This document shows positions 34,196-45,004 of a stretch of DNA of 64,000 nt, piece after piece. The translations under genes were made by a program, and so were the position numbers. This stretch comes from Dryocosmus kuriphilus. Its lineage: Eukaryota > Arthropoda > Insecta > Hymenoptera > Cynipidae. The stretch is from positions 159,621,911-159,685,910 of the forward strand of contig CM076195.1 in the NCBI GenBank assembly GCA_038277395.1, given 5' to 3'. A model generated the notes under the pieces. The model was not told the origin of the DNA. It worked only from the letters and a program-made list of their open reading frames with translations, and did no database searches. Each line of letters begins with the position of its first letter. Position 1 is the stretch's first letter.

Positions 34196-35760
34196 TCACT
34201 CTACGTAAGGGATGCTAATGTAATGTTTATTTTCGACATTTTGAGTTATTTGATCGGTGACACGTTGTGCTTTTTGTGCCAGAATATTAAATCTGAGATT
34301 TATGTTTTCTCTGATAAATTGTAACGGATAAAAGTTGTCTAACAGTGTATCCTGAACCAATCTCAAATTATCCGGATGAAATTGTTTATCAGAAAGTAAC
34401 ACAGCTTTGTCTACCATATTAAAGACCACATTCTTTTTATATTTTAAAGGGTGGTTTGAATCAAAGTTCAAACATATCCCTGATCATGTGGGTTTCCGGT
34501 ACCAATTACAAATTATTCTTTGATTATCCGTTCTATGAAGTGTCACATCCAGAAAATTTATCCCCATATTTTGTTCTTTTTCAAGCGTGAATTTAATTCC
34601 AAAATCGTTGGAATTAAAGACTTGTAAAGCATGATCTATTTCTCCTTCAGGGCGCGCTACTAAAATGTCATCGACATACCTAACATACACCGGTACTTCG
34701 AATCCAAGTTTTGGTAAAGTTAATTGCTCTAAGTCATCCATGACGATGTCCGCTAAAATAGGAGAGAGAAGGAAGCCCATTGGTAACCTTCTCTTTTGGT
34801 AATATGTTATACCCTTAAAATTGAAGTCGGTATTATCAAGACATAATCTAAGTCCCTCTTCAAAATCTGTCCATGGAATTCTAGTTTTATCGCTAATTTG
34901 ATTCCATCTACTATGAACCGACAACACTGCTTTTTCTTTGGGTACATTTGTAAAAAGAGCTTCAACATCCAAAGACCGAAGACATGATTTTCAGGGATCG
35001 TCAATTGCCCCAATTTTTTTACTAAGTCGTAGCTGTTAAGCACTCTCGACTTATGCGCTTCGATATTATTGGCTATGATATTTTTAATGAATCTAGCCAA
35101 ATCATAAGTACCGCTGCCTACATAAGAAACAATCGGTCTAAGCGGGGTACCTAACTTGTGAATTTTTGGAAGACCATAAAATCTAGAAGGCTGAGCATGA
35201 GCTACTTTAAGGCAATTCGTAGTGAGTTTATTAACATAGTTACTCGATTCCCATTTATTTACTAATTTTGTAACATTCCTTCCAATTTTTTTACACGTGT
35301 CCTTGTTCCTCAAAGCGTACGTTTCGCGATTTTGCAACAAATCATTAACTTTCGTATCATAATCATCCCTTTTTAACGCTACTATCACATGACCTTTATC
35401 AGCTTTCGTAAAAATAACATCCGGGTTATCTTTAGGAAATTTCTCGGCCTCCTCAATTTCTTTCAGAGGTTGAATGAGTCTCGATTTGTCCGCATAACCC
35501 GAGTTCATTGTTCCACATAACGTATTCGCAATATTCAATCTAACCCGATCCTGAACTGCTTCAGGTACTTTGTTGATGTTTGACTCAACATCAGCAATGA
35601 TGTTAAAAACCGGTATTTTTTCTTTCCCTATTTTTACACCGAAATTCTTCCCAAGACTAGCAACTTTAGCAACATTTTCAGGTATGTCAATCCCGGAGAG
35701 ATTCTTAAACTATTTATCGTTTAGCCTGGTACTATAGAATGTGTTTCTCACAGATTCTGC
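34196..35760 (-). pseudogene. PLE D N-terminal region, reverse transcriptase and linker
   Basis: Order on the minus strand: IPENVAKVASLGKNFGVKI (about 35,690-35,630), FTKADKGHVIVALKRDDYD, FYGLPKIHKLGTPLRPIVSY, SYDLVKKLGQLTIPENHVFG, then frame change to MDVEALFTNVPKEKAV (motif A), QKRRLPMGFLLSPILADIVM and VYVRYVDDILVARPEG (catalytic Asp pair), INFLDVTLHR and NWYRKPT. 34,471-34,196 continues the thumb and linker. A TAG near 35,711 and at least two frameshifts break it. Confidence 0.85.
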
Positions 35761-35915
35761 ATTATTAATTCACATTTCGAATTTAAAAAAAAAACTCAAA
35801 AGAAAAAATATTTTATATATGATGTTAGATGTGTTAATCAGGTAGGAATATATGTATATAGATGTTGCGGTGTCGATTTATTGATCGCATAAATTGTTTA
35901 TTGTTGAAAACAAGC

Positions 35916-35938
35916 TTTCGCTCACCGTTATCAAGTAT
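35916..35938 (-). ncRNA. Hammerhead-like motif, PLE E 3' end (UUGAUAA core)
   Basis: Minus strand: CUUGAUAACGGUGAGCGAAAGC. GAAA is intact, helix II is minimal, and the core has C3U and G8A together, as in PLE A. Confidence 0.45.
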
Positions 35939-36203
35939 AAGTATACTAAGTTTTACAATACCATGGATGATAGTGTTAACATAACCAAGAAGCTTACCGC
36001 ATGTTTCAGAGTAGTAGTACGTACAAAGATTGAAGTCTGCTTCAGTTTTTAGGTTTTTAAAAAAATTATTATGCAATAAAATGCCATAGTTAGCATTATT
36101 ACACGACTATTGTGCTTAACAAGTGGATTTTTGATATTTTAGACGGACAATAACATTAACGTGCCATGATGTTCGGGCGACATCCACAAGAAAGGACTAA
36201 ACA

Positions 36204-36323
36204 CGATATGGTTGCATCGAGTGTACAAATGTTAAATGGCGTAGAAGCGCTAAAATTCAAACTGATATGGTTCCATCGAGTACGCAAACGTTAAAATGGC
36301 GTAGAGCGCTAAAATTCAAATTC
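36204..36323. repeat. 60-bp tandem duplication in the PLE E 3' UTR
   Basis: Two copies starting GATATGGTT(G/C)CATCGAG at 36,204 and 36,264, each ending GCGCTAAAATTCAAA. Confidence 0.85.
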
Positions 36324-36500
36324 GATGTAGGTGTAATTATTTTTAAATTTTACATAAACGAAGATCTAACATAATTGTCGTAAAGAAAACTATGTAATTA
36401 AGGTTTGTTGAAAATAAGTTAGTGTAATATAAATTATAATCAGAATATATAAGAATTATTATCATATCATGTAAAAGTGTTACCTATACAATTTATAACT

Positions 36501-37405
36501 TCATGGTGTAAATAAAATTAGACTATGGTAAATTTGGCTTAAATATTCGACTTCTGATCTTTTATTGACAGAGTTTTGATTTTTAACAATAAAGAACAGC
36601 TTCTTGAAGTTTCTTTTTTTATAATTTTGTTCATAACTTCGAATTTTTGTATCTTTAAAATTAAATTTATGATCTTCGACATGTGAGTGCAGTACTAAGG
36701 ATGTACTTCTTGAGTCTTTTTCACAATCGTTAATATGTTCTTTAATTCTGTTTTCAATGTACCTTTTAGTTTGACCTACATATACTGAGCCACATTCACA
36801 TGGTATTGCATACATCACATGTGTTTTCATGTCAAATGGAGTAATGTCTTTATTTTTTATGAAACATTTAAAGAAATCTTTATGATAGATACACACAACC
36901 CTAATATTATATTCCTTGAAAATCTTATTGTAAAATTTTGAGTTTTCTTTAATATATGAAAGTAAAATACTCTTATTGATATCGAAAGTTGTGTTATCAT
37001 ATATCTCATTAGATGTAGAGTTACGAATTTCTTCAAATCTTTTTTTAATACATTTTTTGTAAAAATTTTTTGGAAAATTATTTATTTTAAGGATATCAGA
37101 GATTATGCTTAGGTTTTCATCAAAAAATTTTGGTTCGGATAACTTAATAGCCCTGCCAGCAAGGTTATATATCACGGAAATTTTATCTTTAATGGCGATA
37201 TTGGAATTAAAATTAATGTATCTCCCAGAGTTGGTTGGTTTTTGACACCAACTAGTTATGAGATAGTTATTCTGACGTATGATAGTAGCATCAAGAAAAT
37301 TGATTTTATAATCACTTTCGATTTTAATAGTAAATTGTATTCTAGGATGGTATGCGTTAAAAGAGTCAAGTAATACATTCGTATTGTTAGCGGGAATACA
37401 AGAAA
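36501..37405 (-). pseudogene. PLE E thumb, linker and GIY-YIG endonuclease
   Basis: Starts right after the Harbinger insertion (SCIPANNTNVLLDSFN) and stays open to the stop. It includes INFLDATIIRQ, SWCQKPTNSGRYINF, the linker, and VMYAIPCECGSVYVGQTKRY with IENRIKEHINDCEKD, then KFNFKDTKI and NSVNKRSEVEYLSQIY. The GIY-YIG core (VYVG, Arg, His, two Cys) is intact. 3' UTR follows. Confidence 0.85.
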
Positions 37406-37621
37406 GGGCCGGTTTCACCAACTCTGATTAAATCGTTAATCATTGGTTAACATTATTTGATCAATACTTTGCGTTCCACCATTCTTTTAATCATGATTAA
37501 GGGAAGATAATCACGGGTTAACTTAATCGCCCAATAATGGCTGGTTATGGAGGTTAATCAGTGATTAAAGTAGCATAACCTCAAAATTGAAGTATACGTG
37601 TGCAGTGTACGGGAAGGAAAT

Positions 37622-37753
37622 ATGGCTCTGTTTTACGATGATATTTTATCCTCATCTGATGACGATGAAATTTTTTACCCCGTTCAGAGAAGACCACGAT
37701 TATTCAGGGAACGAGTGAATTATTTTGAAACCATGGATGATTTGGATTTTTAA
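37622..37753 (+). pseudogene. Harbinger transposase N-terminal fragment, 43 residues
   Basis: ATG at 37,622: MALFYDDILSSSDDDE, then RRPRLFRERVNYFETMDDLD and stop. The text R-V-N-Y-F-x-x-M-D-D precedes the helix-turn-helix in PIF/Harbinger (HARBI1-like) transposases. The stop falls where copy 2 reads on (LDFLTRFRLRK). A single short frame remains. Confidence 0.65.
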
Positions 37754-37986
37754 ACACGATTTCGCTTAAGAAAAATTACCTTTGAAACTTTTCTGCTCCA
37801 ACTAGAACAAAGTTTGAAACATGCTACAAATAGGTATGTATGATATAGAAACATTGTTAAATTAATGGACATTGATCTTGTATTTTTACGATTGTGGGAG
37901 TAATTTAAGTGCTCCAAGTAACTGACTTTGTAATAAAGGTAATTCGGAGTAATTTACATGCAGAGATAACCTAAAAATTTTTGTTA

Positions 37987-38510
37987 TTTGAAAAGTCATG
38001 TATTTTTTTTTGTGGAATATTCGTATTTTTAGGTAGAAAATTAATCTTGTTCGTTGGGGAAACTCGTGTTTCGGTTTAAAAATTCAAATTCAAATTTAAG
38101 AAATTTAATTTTGTGAAAAATATATCCACTTTGTAAGAAATTTAACAATTTTGTTCAAAAGTTTGAAAAGTCATGTATTTTTTTTTTGTGGAATATGCGT
38201 ATTTTTTGGTAGAAAATTAATCTTCTTTGTCGGAAACCCCGGTTTCGGTTTAAAAATTCAAATTCAAATTTAGGAAATTCAATTAGGTGAAAAATATGTC
38301 CACTTTGTAAGAAATTTCACAATTTCGTTCAAAAGTTTGAGAAGTCATATCTTTTTTTTCGTGGAATATTTGTATTTTTCGGTAAAAAATTAACCTTCTT
38401 CGTTGAAAATTCATGTTTCGGCTTAAAAATTCAAATTCAAATGTAAAAAATTCAATTTCGTGAAAAATGTATCCACTTTGTAAGAAAGTCAACAATTTTG
38501 TTCAAATGTC
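37987..38510 (+). repeat. 175-bp unit in three tandem copies within Harbinger copy 1
   Basis: Units start near 37,987, 38,162 and 38,335 at TTTGA(A/G)AAGTCAT. Copy 2 has only one unit (about 41,537-41,715), which explains most of the length difference. Confidence 0.85.
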
Positions 38511-39013
38511 ATTTTGTTTTGTTTGAAAATTTAACTAGTTTGATGAAAAATTGAACTATTTTGATCAAATTTCATGCCTTTTGCTTTGGTAGAAAATTCA
38601 CCTTCTTGCTCCAATAAATCATCTTTTTGTTTAAAGAATCTTTTTTTTTTGTTGAAAATTAAAATCTATTTTTATATTTTATAACTGATATGTACATGCA
38701 AATGTTCGAAATGTACATTATCAAACACTTTTCTTCTGGTCAACATATTTAAATAAAAATTATATTTCAGAAACCACCTCAAACTTTACGCGTCATCTCA
38801 ATGTTTTGGCGCCTAAACGTCATGGCGCCGAAAGTTAACTGACTTTTTCATTACAACCAATCAGAGTCGCGGCTACAAGAGAATACTAGAGCTTCCATGA
38901 ACAAGGTATATGATTAGCTAATCAGAACCAAAATATACGTGGTGGAACGCATTGTAATTTAATCATGGTTAAAGTCTCGATTAAAAAATAATCATGATTA
39001 GCTAATCATGTGT

Positions 39014-40223
39014 TTAATCAGAGTTGGTGAAACCAGCCCTAAGAATGTCATCTACGTAGCGGTAAAAGAAAAGGCATTGAAAATCTAGATTTTTTAGCAC
39101 TTCCTGTTCTAATTTTTCCATGACTAAATCCGAAATAACATTCGATAATGGGGACCCCATAGGGGTACCAAAAATTTGTTTAAAATACTCGTTTTGAAAA
39201 CTATAATAAGAGTTATCTATACAAAATTCGACGAGTTCGAGAAATTGTTTAATAGGAATATCAGTAAGATTTCTGATTTTATGCAAATTTATTTTTATGT
39301 TTTTTAGTACGAGATCTTTAGGAATGTTAGTAAACGACATTTTACATGAAGAGAGACTAGTATATGGTCATCAGGAATGGCAATATTTTAAATTTTATTT
39401 ATTAGTTCAAAACTATTTTTGACATATGCATTCGTTTTTCCAGTGATTTTTTTACGTATTGAGCTCAAATATTTAGATAATTTTAGTAAAGGAGAGTTAG
39501 AAAAGGAAGTGACAGGTCTCATAGGTATATCTAATTTATGAGTCTTAGGCACACCATAGTATAGTATTTTGGAGCAACTGAATTACAACTTTTTAAAATT
39601 TTTGATGTATCAGTATTTATGTACTTTTTAGTTAAAAGGTTGCTAATCATTGAGTTAAGTTTTTTTAAAATTATTTGAGTAGAATCATTTTTTAATTTTA
39701 TGTATGTTTGTGGATCATTCAACAAGGTGTAACTTTTATTAAGATAATCTATTTTATTTAAAATAACTGTGGTATTACTTTTGTCTGCCTTAGTTATTAT
39801 AATGTCAGGATGATTTACTAAAAAAGATTTTGTCTTTTTACCCAGAATGTCAATATCAGAAATACTGTTATTAGAATTATTATTTAGATATAGCATTAGT
39901 TTATCAGATATACTTGTACGAAATTTAGTTGTATCTGCGATAGGAATAAGACCAATTTTATCTTCTATATTAGCAGTGTTTTCAATAAATTTTTATTTAT
40001 TGTTGTTATCAGTACAGTAATTGTCACCAAGACTCAAGAAGTAAGCAATACCACTAGGAATTTCTATATCAGATAAATTAATAAACCATTTTTTATTCGG
40101 ATTTACAGTAAGTTTGAAACTATAGTAAGTTTCTTTTAACCACATAAACTTTTTCTTAGAATCTTGGATGAGACGTTTTTCATAGTTATAAATAATTCTT
40201 TTATGACAGGAGAAAAATAGCAT
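39014..40223 (-). pseudogene. PLE E N-terminal region and reverse transcriptase up to YVDD
   Basis: 40,223-39,993: KWFINLSDIEIPSGIAYFLS, then LGDNYC. 39,896-39,531: HPDIIITKADKSNTTVILNK and KYYTMVCLR. 39,340-39,014: MSFTNIPKDLVL, FGTPMGSPLSNVISDLVMEK (motif B) and FFYRYVDDIL (motif C), where the Harbinger TIR interrupts. In the motif A region the expected Asp codon reads His (SLHVKC) before a frameshift. Confidence 0.8.
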
Positions 40224-40639
40224 GATCTGATTATCTATTGCTAAATTTTTTTAAGTTTGTTTTCTAAAAAATTAAGTTCTTTGATAATTTTTTAAATTGT
40301 ATAATTGATATCTTTAATTTCGATTTTCAGTGTTTTAATTTTGAAGTTAAAACATAATTTTTTATAGTAACCATTAGATAGACGGTGGTGAAGTTTTATT
40401 TTTGGTTCTGAATTAATCATATGTGTAGGTAAGAAGCCTTGCGATCTACATCTTATAAGGAATCTATTTTGATTTTTTGTATTGTAAGTGTTGTAGCAAT
40501 CTTAAACCATACGTGTAATTGGTGTATAACAGTACTGTTGTATTTACGTCTTAATTTTGTAAAAAACCTTTCACATTATCCGTTGTCGTTAGGTGTTGAT
40601 TCCATGTATATACTTATCATAGTGTATATATATATATAT

Positions 40640-40710
40640 GATGTTAGGTGTAGACCCTTGGCTAAAATAAACATATTCCAAACAATTAATAATTGGGTCA
40701 ATGATAAAAA
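40640..40710 (+). mobile_element. PLE D inverted terminal piece, right part
   Basis: ACCCTTGG, then AAAATAAACATATTCCAAAC, is the complement of the PLE D terminus at 33,183-33,240. Together with 35,780-35,833 it forms one arm split by PLE E. Confidence 0.6.
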
Positions 40711-41011
40711 ACGATATCTTTCCATAAGAGAGTAAAGATGTCATGTAACAATAATTATATTGTTCAACATTGACAAAAATGACTTGTTTTTTAGATATTT
40801 TCGGGAATGAATGCACTTATTGCGAATCAATACGTCTTAATGCGAAGTATCTAAATTTTTTATTTTAGTACGGATGTGCGATATACTTTGAATGCGAAGC
40901 ATGTAAGATGAAGTCTCGCATTCAGCGGGGTAAAGTTTAATGTGAAACGATACTTTTGAATATCTTTTCTCCACATCAGAAAGCAGAATTAAAACGGTTT
41001 CAAAATGCTAA
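40711..41011. other. Spacer, no feature seen
   Basis: AT-rich, no frame or repeat recognised; ends with TAA before the next Harbinger copy. Confidence 0.4.
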
Positions 41012-42289
41012 GGGCCGGTTTCACCAACTCTGATTAAATACATGATTAGCTAATGATGATTATTTTTTAATCGAGACTTTAATCATGATTAAATTACAAT
41101 GCGTTCCACCATGGATATTTTGGTTCTGATTAGCTAATCATATATTTAGTTTATGGTAGCTCTAGTATTCTCTTGTAGCCGCGACTCTGATTGGTTGTAA
41201 TAAAAAAGTCAGTTAACTTTCGGCGCCATGACGTTTAGGCGCCAAAACATTGAAATGACGCGTAAAGTTTGAGGTGGTTTCTGAAATATAATTTTTATTT
41301 AAATATGTTAACCAGAAAAAAAGTGTTTGATAATGTACATTTCGAAAATGTACAAGTACATATCATTTATAAAATATAATATAGATTTTAATTTTCAACA
41401 AAAAAAAAAAATTTTTTTAAACAAAAGGATGATTTATTGGAGCAAGAAGGTGAATTTTTTACCAACGCAAAAGGCATGAAATTTGATCAAAATAGTTCAA
41501 TTTTTCACCAAACTAGTTGAATTTTCAAACAAAAAAAATTACTTTTGAACAAAATTGTTGAGTTTCTTACAAAGTGGATATATTTTTCACAAAATGAAAT
41601 TTCTTAACTTTGGATTTGAATTTTTAAACCGAAGCATGAGTTTCCAACGAAGAAGATTAATTTTCTACCGAAAAATACGAAAATTCCACAAAAAAAATAC
41701 ATGACTTTTCAAATAACAAAAATTTTTAGGTTATCTCTACATGTAAATTACTCCGAATTACCTTTATTACAAAGTTAGTTACTTGGAACACTTAAATTAC
41801 TTCCACAATCGTAAAAATACAAGATTAATGCCCATTATTTTAAAAATGTTTCTACACCATACATACCTATTTGTAGCATGTTGCAAACTTTATTCTATTT
41901 AGAGCAGCAATGTTTCAACAGTAATTTTTCTTAAGCGAAATCGTGTTAAAAAATCCAAATGATCCATAGTTTGAAAATAATTCACTCGTTCCCTGAATAT
42001 TCGTGGTCTTCTCTGAACGGGGTGAAACATTTCATCATCAGATGAGGATAAAATATTATCGTAAAACAGAGCCATATTTCCTTGCTGTACACTGCACTCG
42101 TATACTTCAATTTTGAGGTTATGTTACTTTAATCACTGATTAACCTCCATAACCAGCCATTATTGGGCGGTTAAGTTAACCCGTGATTATCATCCCTTAA
42201 TAATGATTAAAAGAATAGTGGAACGCAAAGTATTGATTAAATAATGTTAATCAATGATTAGCAATTTAATCAGAGTTGGTGAAACTGCC
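41012..42289 (-). mobile_element. Harbinger-derived element, copy 2 (1.28 kb, inverted)
   Basis: Same ends and interior as copy 1, in reverse orientation. The left end GGGCCGGTTTCACCAACTCT is intact and preceded by TAA; the right end is eroded (GGTGAAACTGCC). It holds a single 175-bp unit and the longer transposase fragment. Confidence 0.85.
41899..42075 (-). pseudogene. Harbinger transposase N-terminal fragment, 58 residues
   Basis: Minus strand from ATG at 42,075: MALFYDNILSSSDDEMFH, RERVNYFQTMDHLDF, then LTRFRLRKITVETLLL and stop. It extends 15 residues further than copy 1 into the expected helix-turn-helix, then ends. No DDE domain. Confidence 0.7.
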
Positions 42290-42769
42290 TTCGCGGAAAT
42301 TATTAGTCGCAGTGTATGTATACGTATTTTTTGAATATCTCTTTGTATATCTGATTTCTCTCGACGTTCTTTAGACTGGAAAAGCCCAAACAAACCAGCA
42401 GAGGTTTATGCAAAATTGAGAGGAAAAGATTCTAGCGACTAATTAGCTAGAAAATAAAGCTCAATTTGCGGTACTTTTTACAGACTCTATCGAGACTTTG
42501 CAACCTAGCTCCCCAGACATGTCAAGCAGAAATTTAATTTCCGTGCGGCTTTTCCTTTAAATTAAATGCTACTCAAAGCCGATTATGTAAAGAGTATTTT
42601 ATATTTGTAGTAGAGGAGTAGCATTTCTTTTTGTCGAGCTAAGCTTCCAAAGAAAATATCTAAATTTAATTTCGTTTGCAAAAAGTTTCTCAATGGAGAA
42701 ATTAATGAGATTTCTTCGGTCATAGGTTCAAAATCAGTTTATTCATAATGATGTCAAATTAAACCAATG
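42290..42769. other. Spacer, no gene seen
   Basis: Moderately AT-rich, no recognised element until the hammerhead-like terminus at 42,770. Confidence 0.4.
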
Positions 42770-42798
42770 TTTCCGCACCACCTTTGGGCCTTTATCAA
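42770..42798 (-). ncRNA. Hammerhead-like motif (UUGAUAA core), solo PLE terminus
   Basis: Minus strand: CUUGAUAAAGGCCCAAAGG, loop, GCGGAAACAUUGG. The GAAA box is intact and the core again has C3U plus G8A. No PLE coding sequence is adjacent. Confidence 0.5.
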
Positions 42799-43115
42799 GG
42801 TACAAAATAAATTAAGCTCATATTGGATATACAAATAAGTGCATAAATAAAATAACTAAAAAATGGTCTTAATAATATTCGTTTATTTAGACTCTCTCCC
42901 TTTTACGGGTTTGAGGGTCATTACATAACCATCACACCTTTACATCCAGCGCAGATTTTACAAAAATTTAGACCTGCTCTTTCTCTCAGCATTTCCAATT
43001 TCTTCATCAATCGCTAGCGCAATCCAAAAAACTACTTTAATCCTCTTTTCGCACCCTCTTTCCCTTTTCCCCACATGCTTCCTCTTATCTCGTTCGCAAA
43101 GTGCGGCGCTTCTAC

Positions 43116-43583
43116 TCAGTTCTTAGTCACCTCTCTTCCCCTTCGACCTTGAGACCGCTCACCTATTTTCAAGTCCTCTCTCTCTTCGTCCCATATCCAC
43201 ACCGTCTCATTCACCCTCAACATATCTCTCCCAAACCAAACTCTATTCCCTTTTCTCCTCTCCTCCCAAGCCCTCTCACCTATTAACCATCTTTTCCTTC
43301 TCTCCCTCCATGTCATATCTTCATCAATTCTTTCTTTTCTTCCCCTAAGCACCTTCTTTTTCTTCATTACCTCTCTCCTCTCCAATTCACTTTCCAGTTT
43401 GACTACGTACATCCTCGCTTTTCCTACTGTCTTGTTGCCCACCCCCTTTATCTCCTGCACCCTGACATTTGCCCCTATGTCCCCCAAAGATTTCTCTACC
43501 TCCTTCTTTCCCGTTTCGCTTTCTACTTGCAACCCTTTTATAACGACATTTCTCCTTTTCTTTTCCCTTTTAAACCCCTCCAT
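43116..43583 (-). pseudogene. LINE ORF1 protein, C-terminal half
   Basis: Minus strand: FKREKKRRNVVIKGLQVE, GDIGANVRVQEIKGVG, KARMYVVKLESELERREVMK, then a basic tail DEDMTWRERRKRWL. The V-V-I-K-G-L start resembles the RRM-like domain of LINE ORF1 proteins, which bind RNA. The N-terminal half is separated by the inserted PLE repeat. Confidence 0.7.
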
Positions 43584-43590
43584 TTTCTTC

Positions 43591-44266
43591 GAATGTTAAA
43601 AATTGGAGTAATCCAGTTTTTCCTCTCCTTTCTCCTTTGACCGTGAATTATTAATCCATATGATAATTAACAATTTTCCAAAAAATGAAGGAAAATGTTA
43701 AAAAATATATAATTGGTCTTGACGGTCGATTAAAAAACTCATAATAAAATAAAAGAGTAGTTCATTAAAACACCATTTATTATTGACAACGTTTCGGCCG
43801 AAATCATGTTGGCCTTTTTCAAGTCTAAAAATTCTAAAATACAAAAAGAGGTTACCAATTTAACAGCAAAAAACAAATAAAAGGACCAAAAGAAAACACA
43901 AACCTGTCAAAAATAAAAAGGAAACATTGTTGAACGAGTCCAATCCTTTGCCTCAATCATAGATGGTCAAAAATTTAGAGTAATATTAGACATTACAATG
44001 TTTTCCCTTAATTATATATAATGACTATAATATGAATATTAAAACTTAGTCTCTCCCAAAAATTTTGAGAGACTAAGAACTTAAGTAAAAAACTACATTT
44101 TTGTAAATAAAAGAACTTAGGTTATGGAACGGAGTACATTGAAGAAAGAGCATTAAAATCCGGTGACATGTGGTATAAAACTATATTACATGCTCAAGAA
44201 AAAATATGGTTTACCTATTCAATACAGATGAGGAGGCGGGAAATTTGAACAGCGAAAATGTTTCAT
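43591..44266 (-). mobile_element. Solo terminal repeat of the PLE A family
   Basis: About 675 bp closely matching the left arm of PLE A including its 66-bp extension (start GAATGTTAAAAATTGGAG, end GCGGGAAATTTGAACAG), without any coding sequence. Inserted in the LINE ORF1 frame. It carries the GGCCGAAACGTTGTC hammerhead-like box. Confidence 0.85.
43792..43823 (-). ncRNA. Hammerhead-like motif, solo PLE A repeat (UUGAAAA core)
   Basis: Same text as in the arms of PLE A: CUUGAAAAAGGCC, loop, GGCCGAAACGUUGUC. Confidence 0.55.
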
Positions 44267-44530
44267 TTGCTGATACTCTCCCTCTTCCTCGTCCCCTCTA
44301 CCTATTTCCTCACGATTCTCTGCACGTTCAGCTCTGCATTCTAAGTTACGTACCCTCTCTTCTACTTGCCTTATGACCTTTCTCCCCTCTTCCTGCTTTT
44401 TTTTCTGTCCCTCCACCATCCTCTCTAATTTTTGCCAGACTTTTTCTTTCTCTTTCTTCCCGCATTTTTCCCATTTCTCCCATTTCTCTTTTATCTGACT
44501 ATCCCCTCTGTTCCCCTCCCATGTTCCTTC
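44267..44530 (-). pseudogene. LINE ORF1 protein, N-terminal coiled-coil part
   Basis: Minus strand up to the insertion: MVEGQKKKQEEGRKVIRQVE and RVRNLECRAERAENREEIGR, strongly charged and heptad-like, as expected of the ORF1 coiled coil. The preceding KEKVWQKLER extends it upstream. It continues as 43,583-43,116 beyond the inserted repeat. Confidence 0.6.
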
Positions 44531-44973
44531 TCGTCCGCGAAACCTCTACTCACTACCTTCTCTAACTCTCGGAATATATTTTCCCTACGCTCATCTCACC
44601 TATCCTTTATCCTTCGTACTATTTCCACACAAAAAGACAGTAGTAATTAACAATAACCAAACCTTACCTCACCATCCGTCTCCCTAGTCTCGTACAACTT
44701 CACTACCCTACTCTCTGTCCACCAAACTAACGAACTAACGTAACTAACTTCAAACCTAACCTCACTCTTCAGCATGCACCATTTTTTCTCACTTTTTCCC
44801 TTATTCCACCTTTCGCCACCCGTCCACTCATTCCTCTCATATACCAACTGCCATAACTTTACTCACAACCCTTTTTTTTTCACCCCACACAACACTTATT
44901 CACCTCCAGAGCCAAAACGATCGCTCAAATTCCTACACCCGTCCCATCACTATCAGCGGTGGCAACAGAAGCC

Positions 44974-45000
<27 letters not shown>
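44974..45000 (+). repeat. Poly(A) run of the LINE insertion
   Basis: About 27 A residues between the LINE 5' end and the right target duplication. Confidence 0.85.

Positions 45001-45004
<4 letters not shown>

Larger units (their letters stand above)
33183..35833 (-). mobile_element. Penelope-like element D, 5'-truncated, split by PLE E
   Basis: Minus strand: body 35,765-33,739, ribozyme terminus 33,320-33,183. An inverted terminal piece joins the truncated 5' end at about 35,780-35,833 and resumes at 40,640-40,710 (TAGACCCTTGG, then ATTCCAAACAAT), the complement of 33,183-33,275. PLE E is inserted in that piece. Confidence 0.75.
37406..39039 (+). mobile_element. Harbinger-derived non-autonomous element, copy 1 (1.63 kb)
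   Basis: Inverted ends GGGCCGGTTTCACCAACTCT (left) and its near-complement ending CCAGCCC (right). Flanks AAA (37,403-37,405) and TAA (39,040-39,042) fit a 3-bp duplication with one change. It sits exactly at the YVDD region of PLE E. It carries the start of a PIF/Harbinger-type transposase frame and a 175-bp unit repeated three times; the catalytic domain is absent. Confidence 0.85.
35834..40630 (-). mobile_element. Penelope-like element E, interrupted by a Harbinger derivative
   Basis: Minus strand from about 40,630 to 35,834. Flanked by copies of TATATATGATGTTAG(A/G)TGT (about 35,813-35,833 and 40,628-40,650), which I read as its target duplication within PLE D. N-terminal and reverse transcriptase text lie at 40,223-39,014, then the 1.63-kb Harbinger insertion, then thumb and nuclease at 37,405-36,501, then a 3' UTR with a 60-bp tandem duplication and a hammerhead-like terminus. 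Confidence 0.8.
42876..44995 (-). mobile_element. LINE 5' part (5' UTR and ORF1) inserted by apparent 5' inversion
   Basis: Flanked by an 18-bp direct repeat AAAAAATGGTCTTAATAA (42,858-42,875 and 44,996-45,013). ORF1 runs on the minus strand, yet the poly(A) run (44,974-45,000) lies at the right end on the plus strand, next to the LINE 5' end. This is the geometry expected of twin priming when the directly oriented part is only the poly(A) tail. A PLE solo terminal repeat sits inside ORF1. Confidence 0.75.

Noticed and set aside
37660..37700. TCTGATGACGATGAAA as a hammerhead core plus GAAA
   Set aside because: The two boxes are adjacent with no room for stem II, and the sequence is the acidic coding stretch of the Harbinger fragment.
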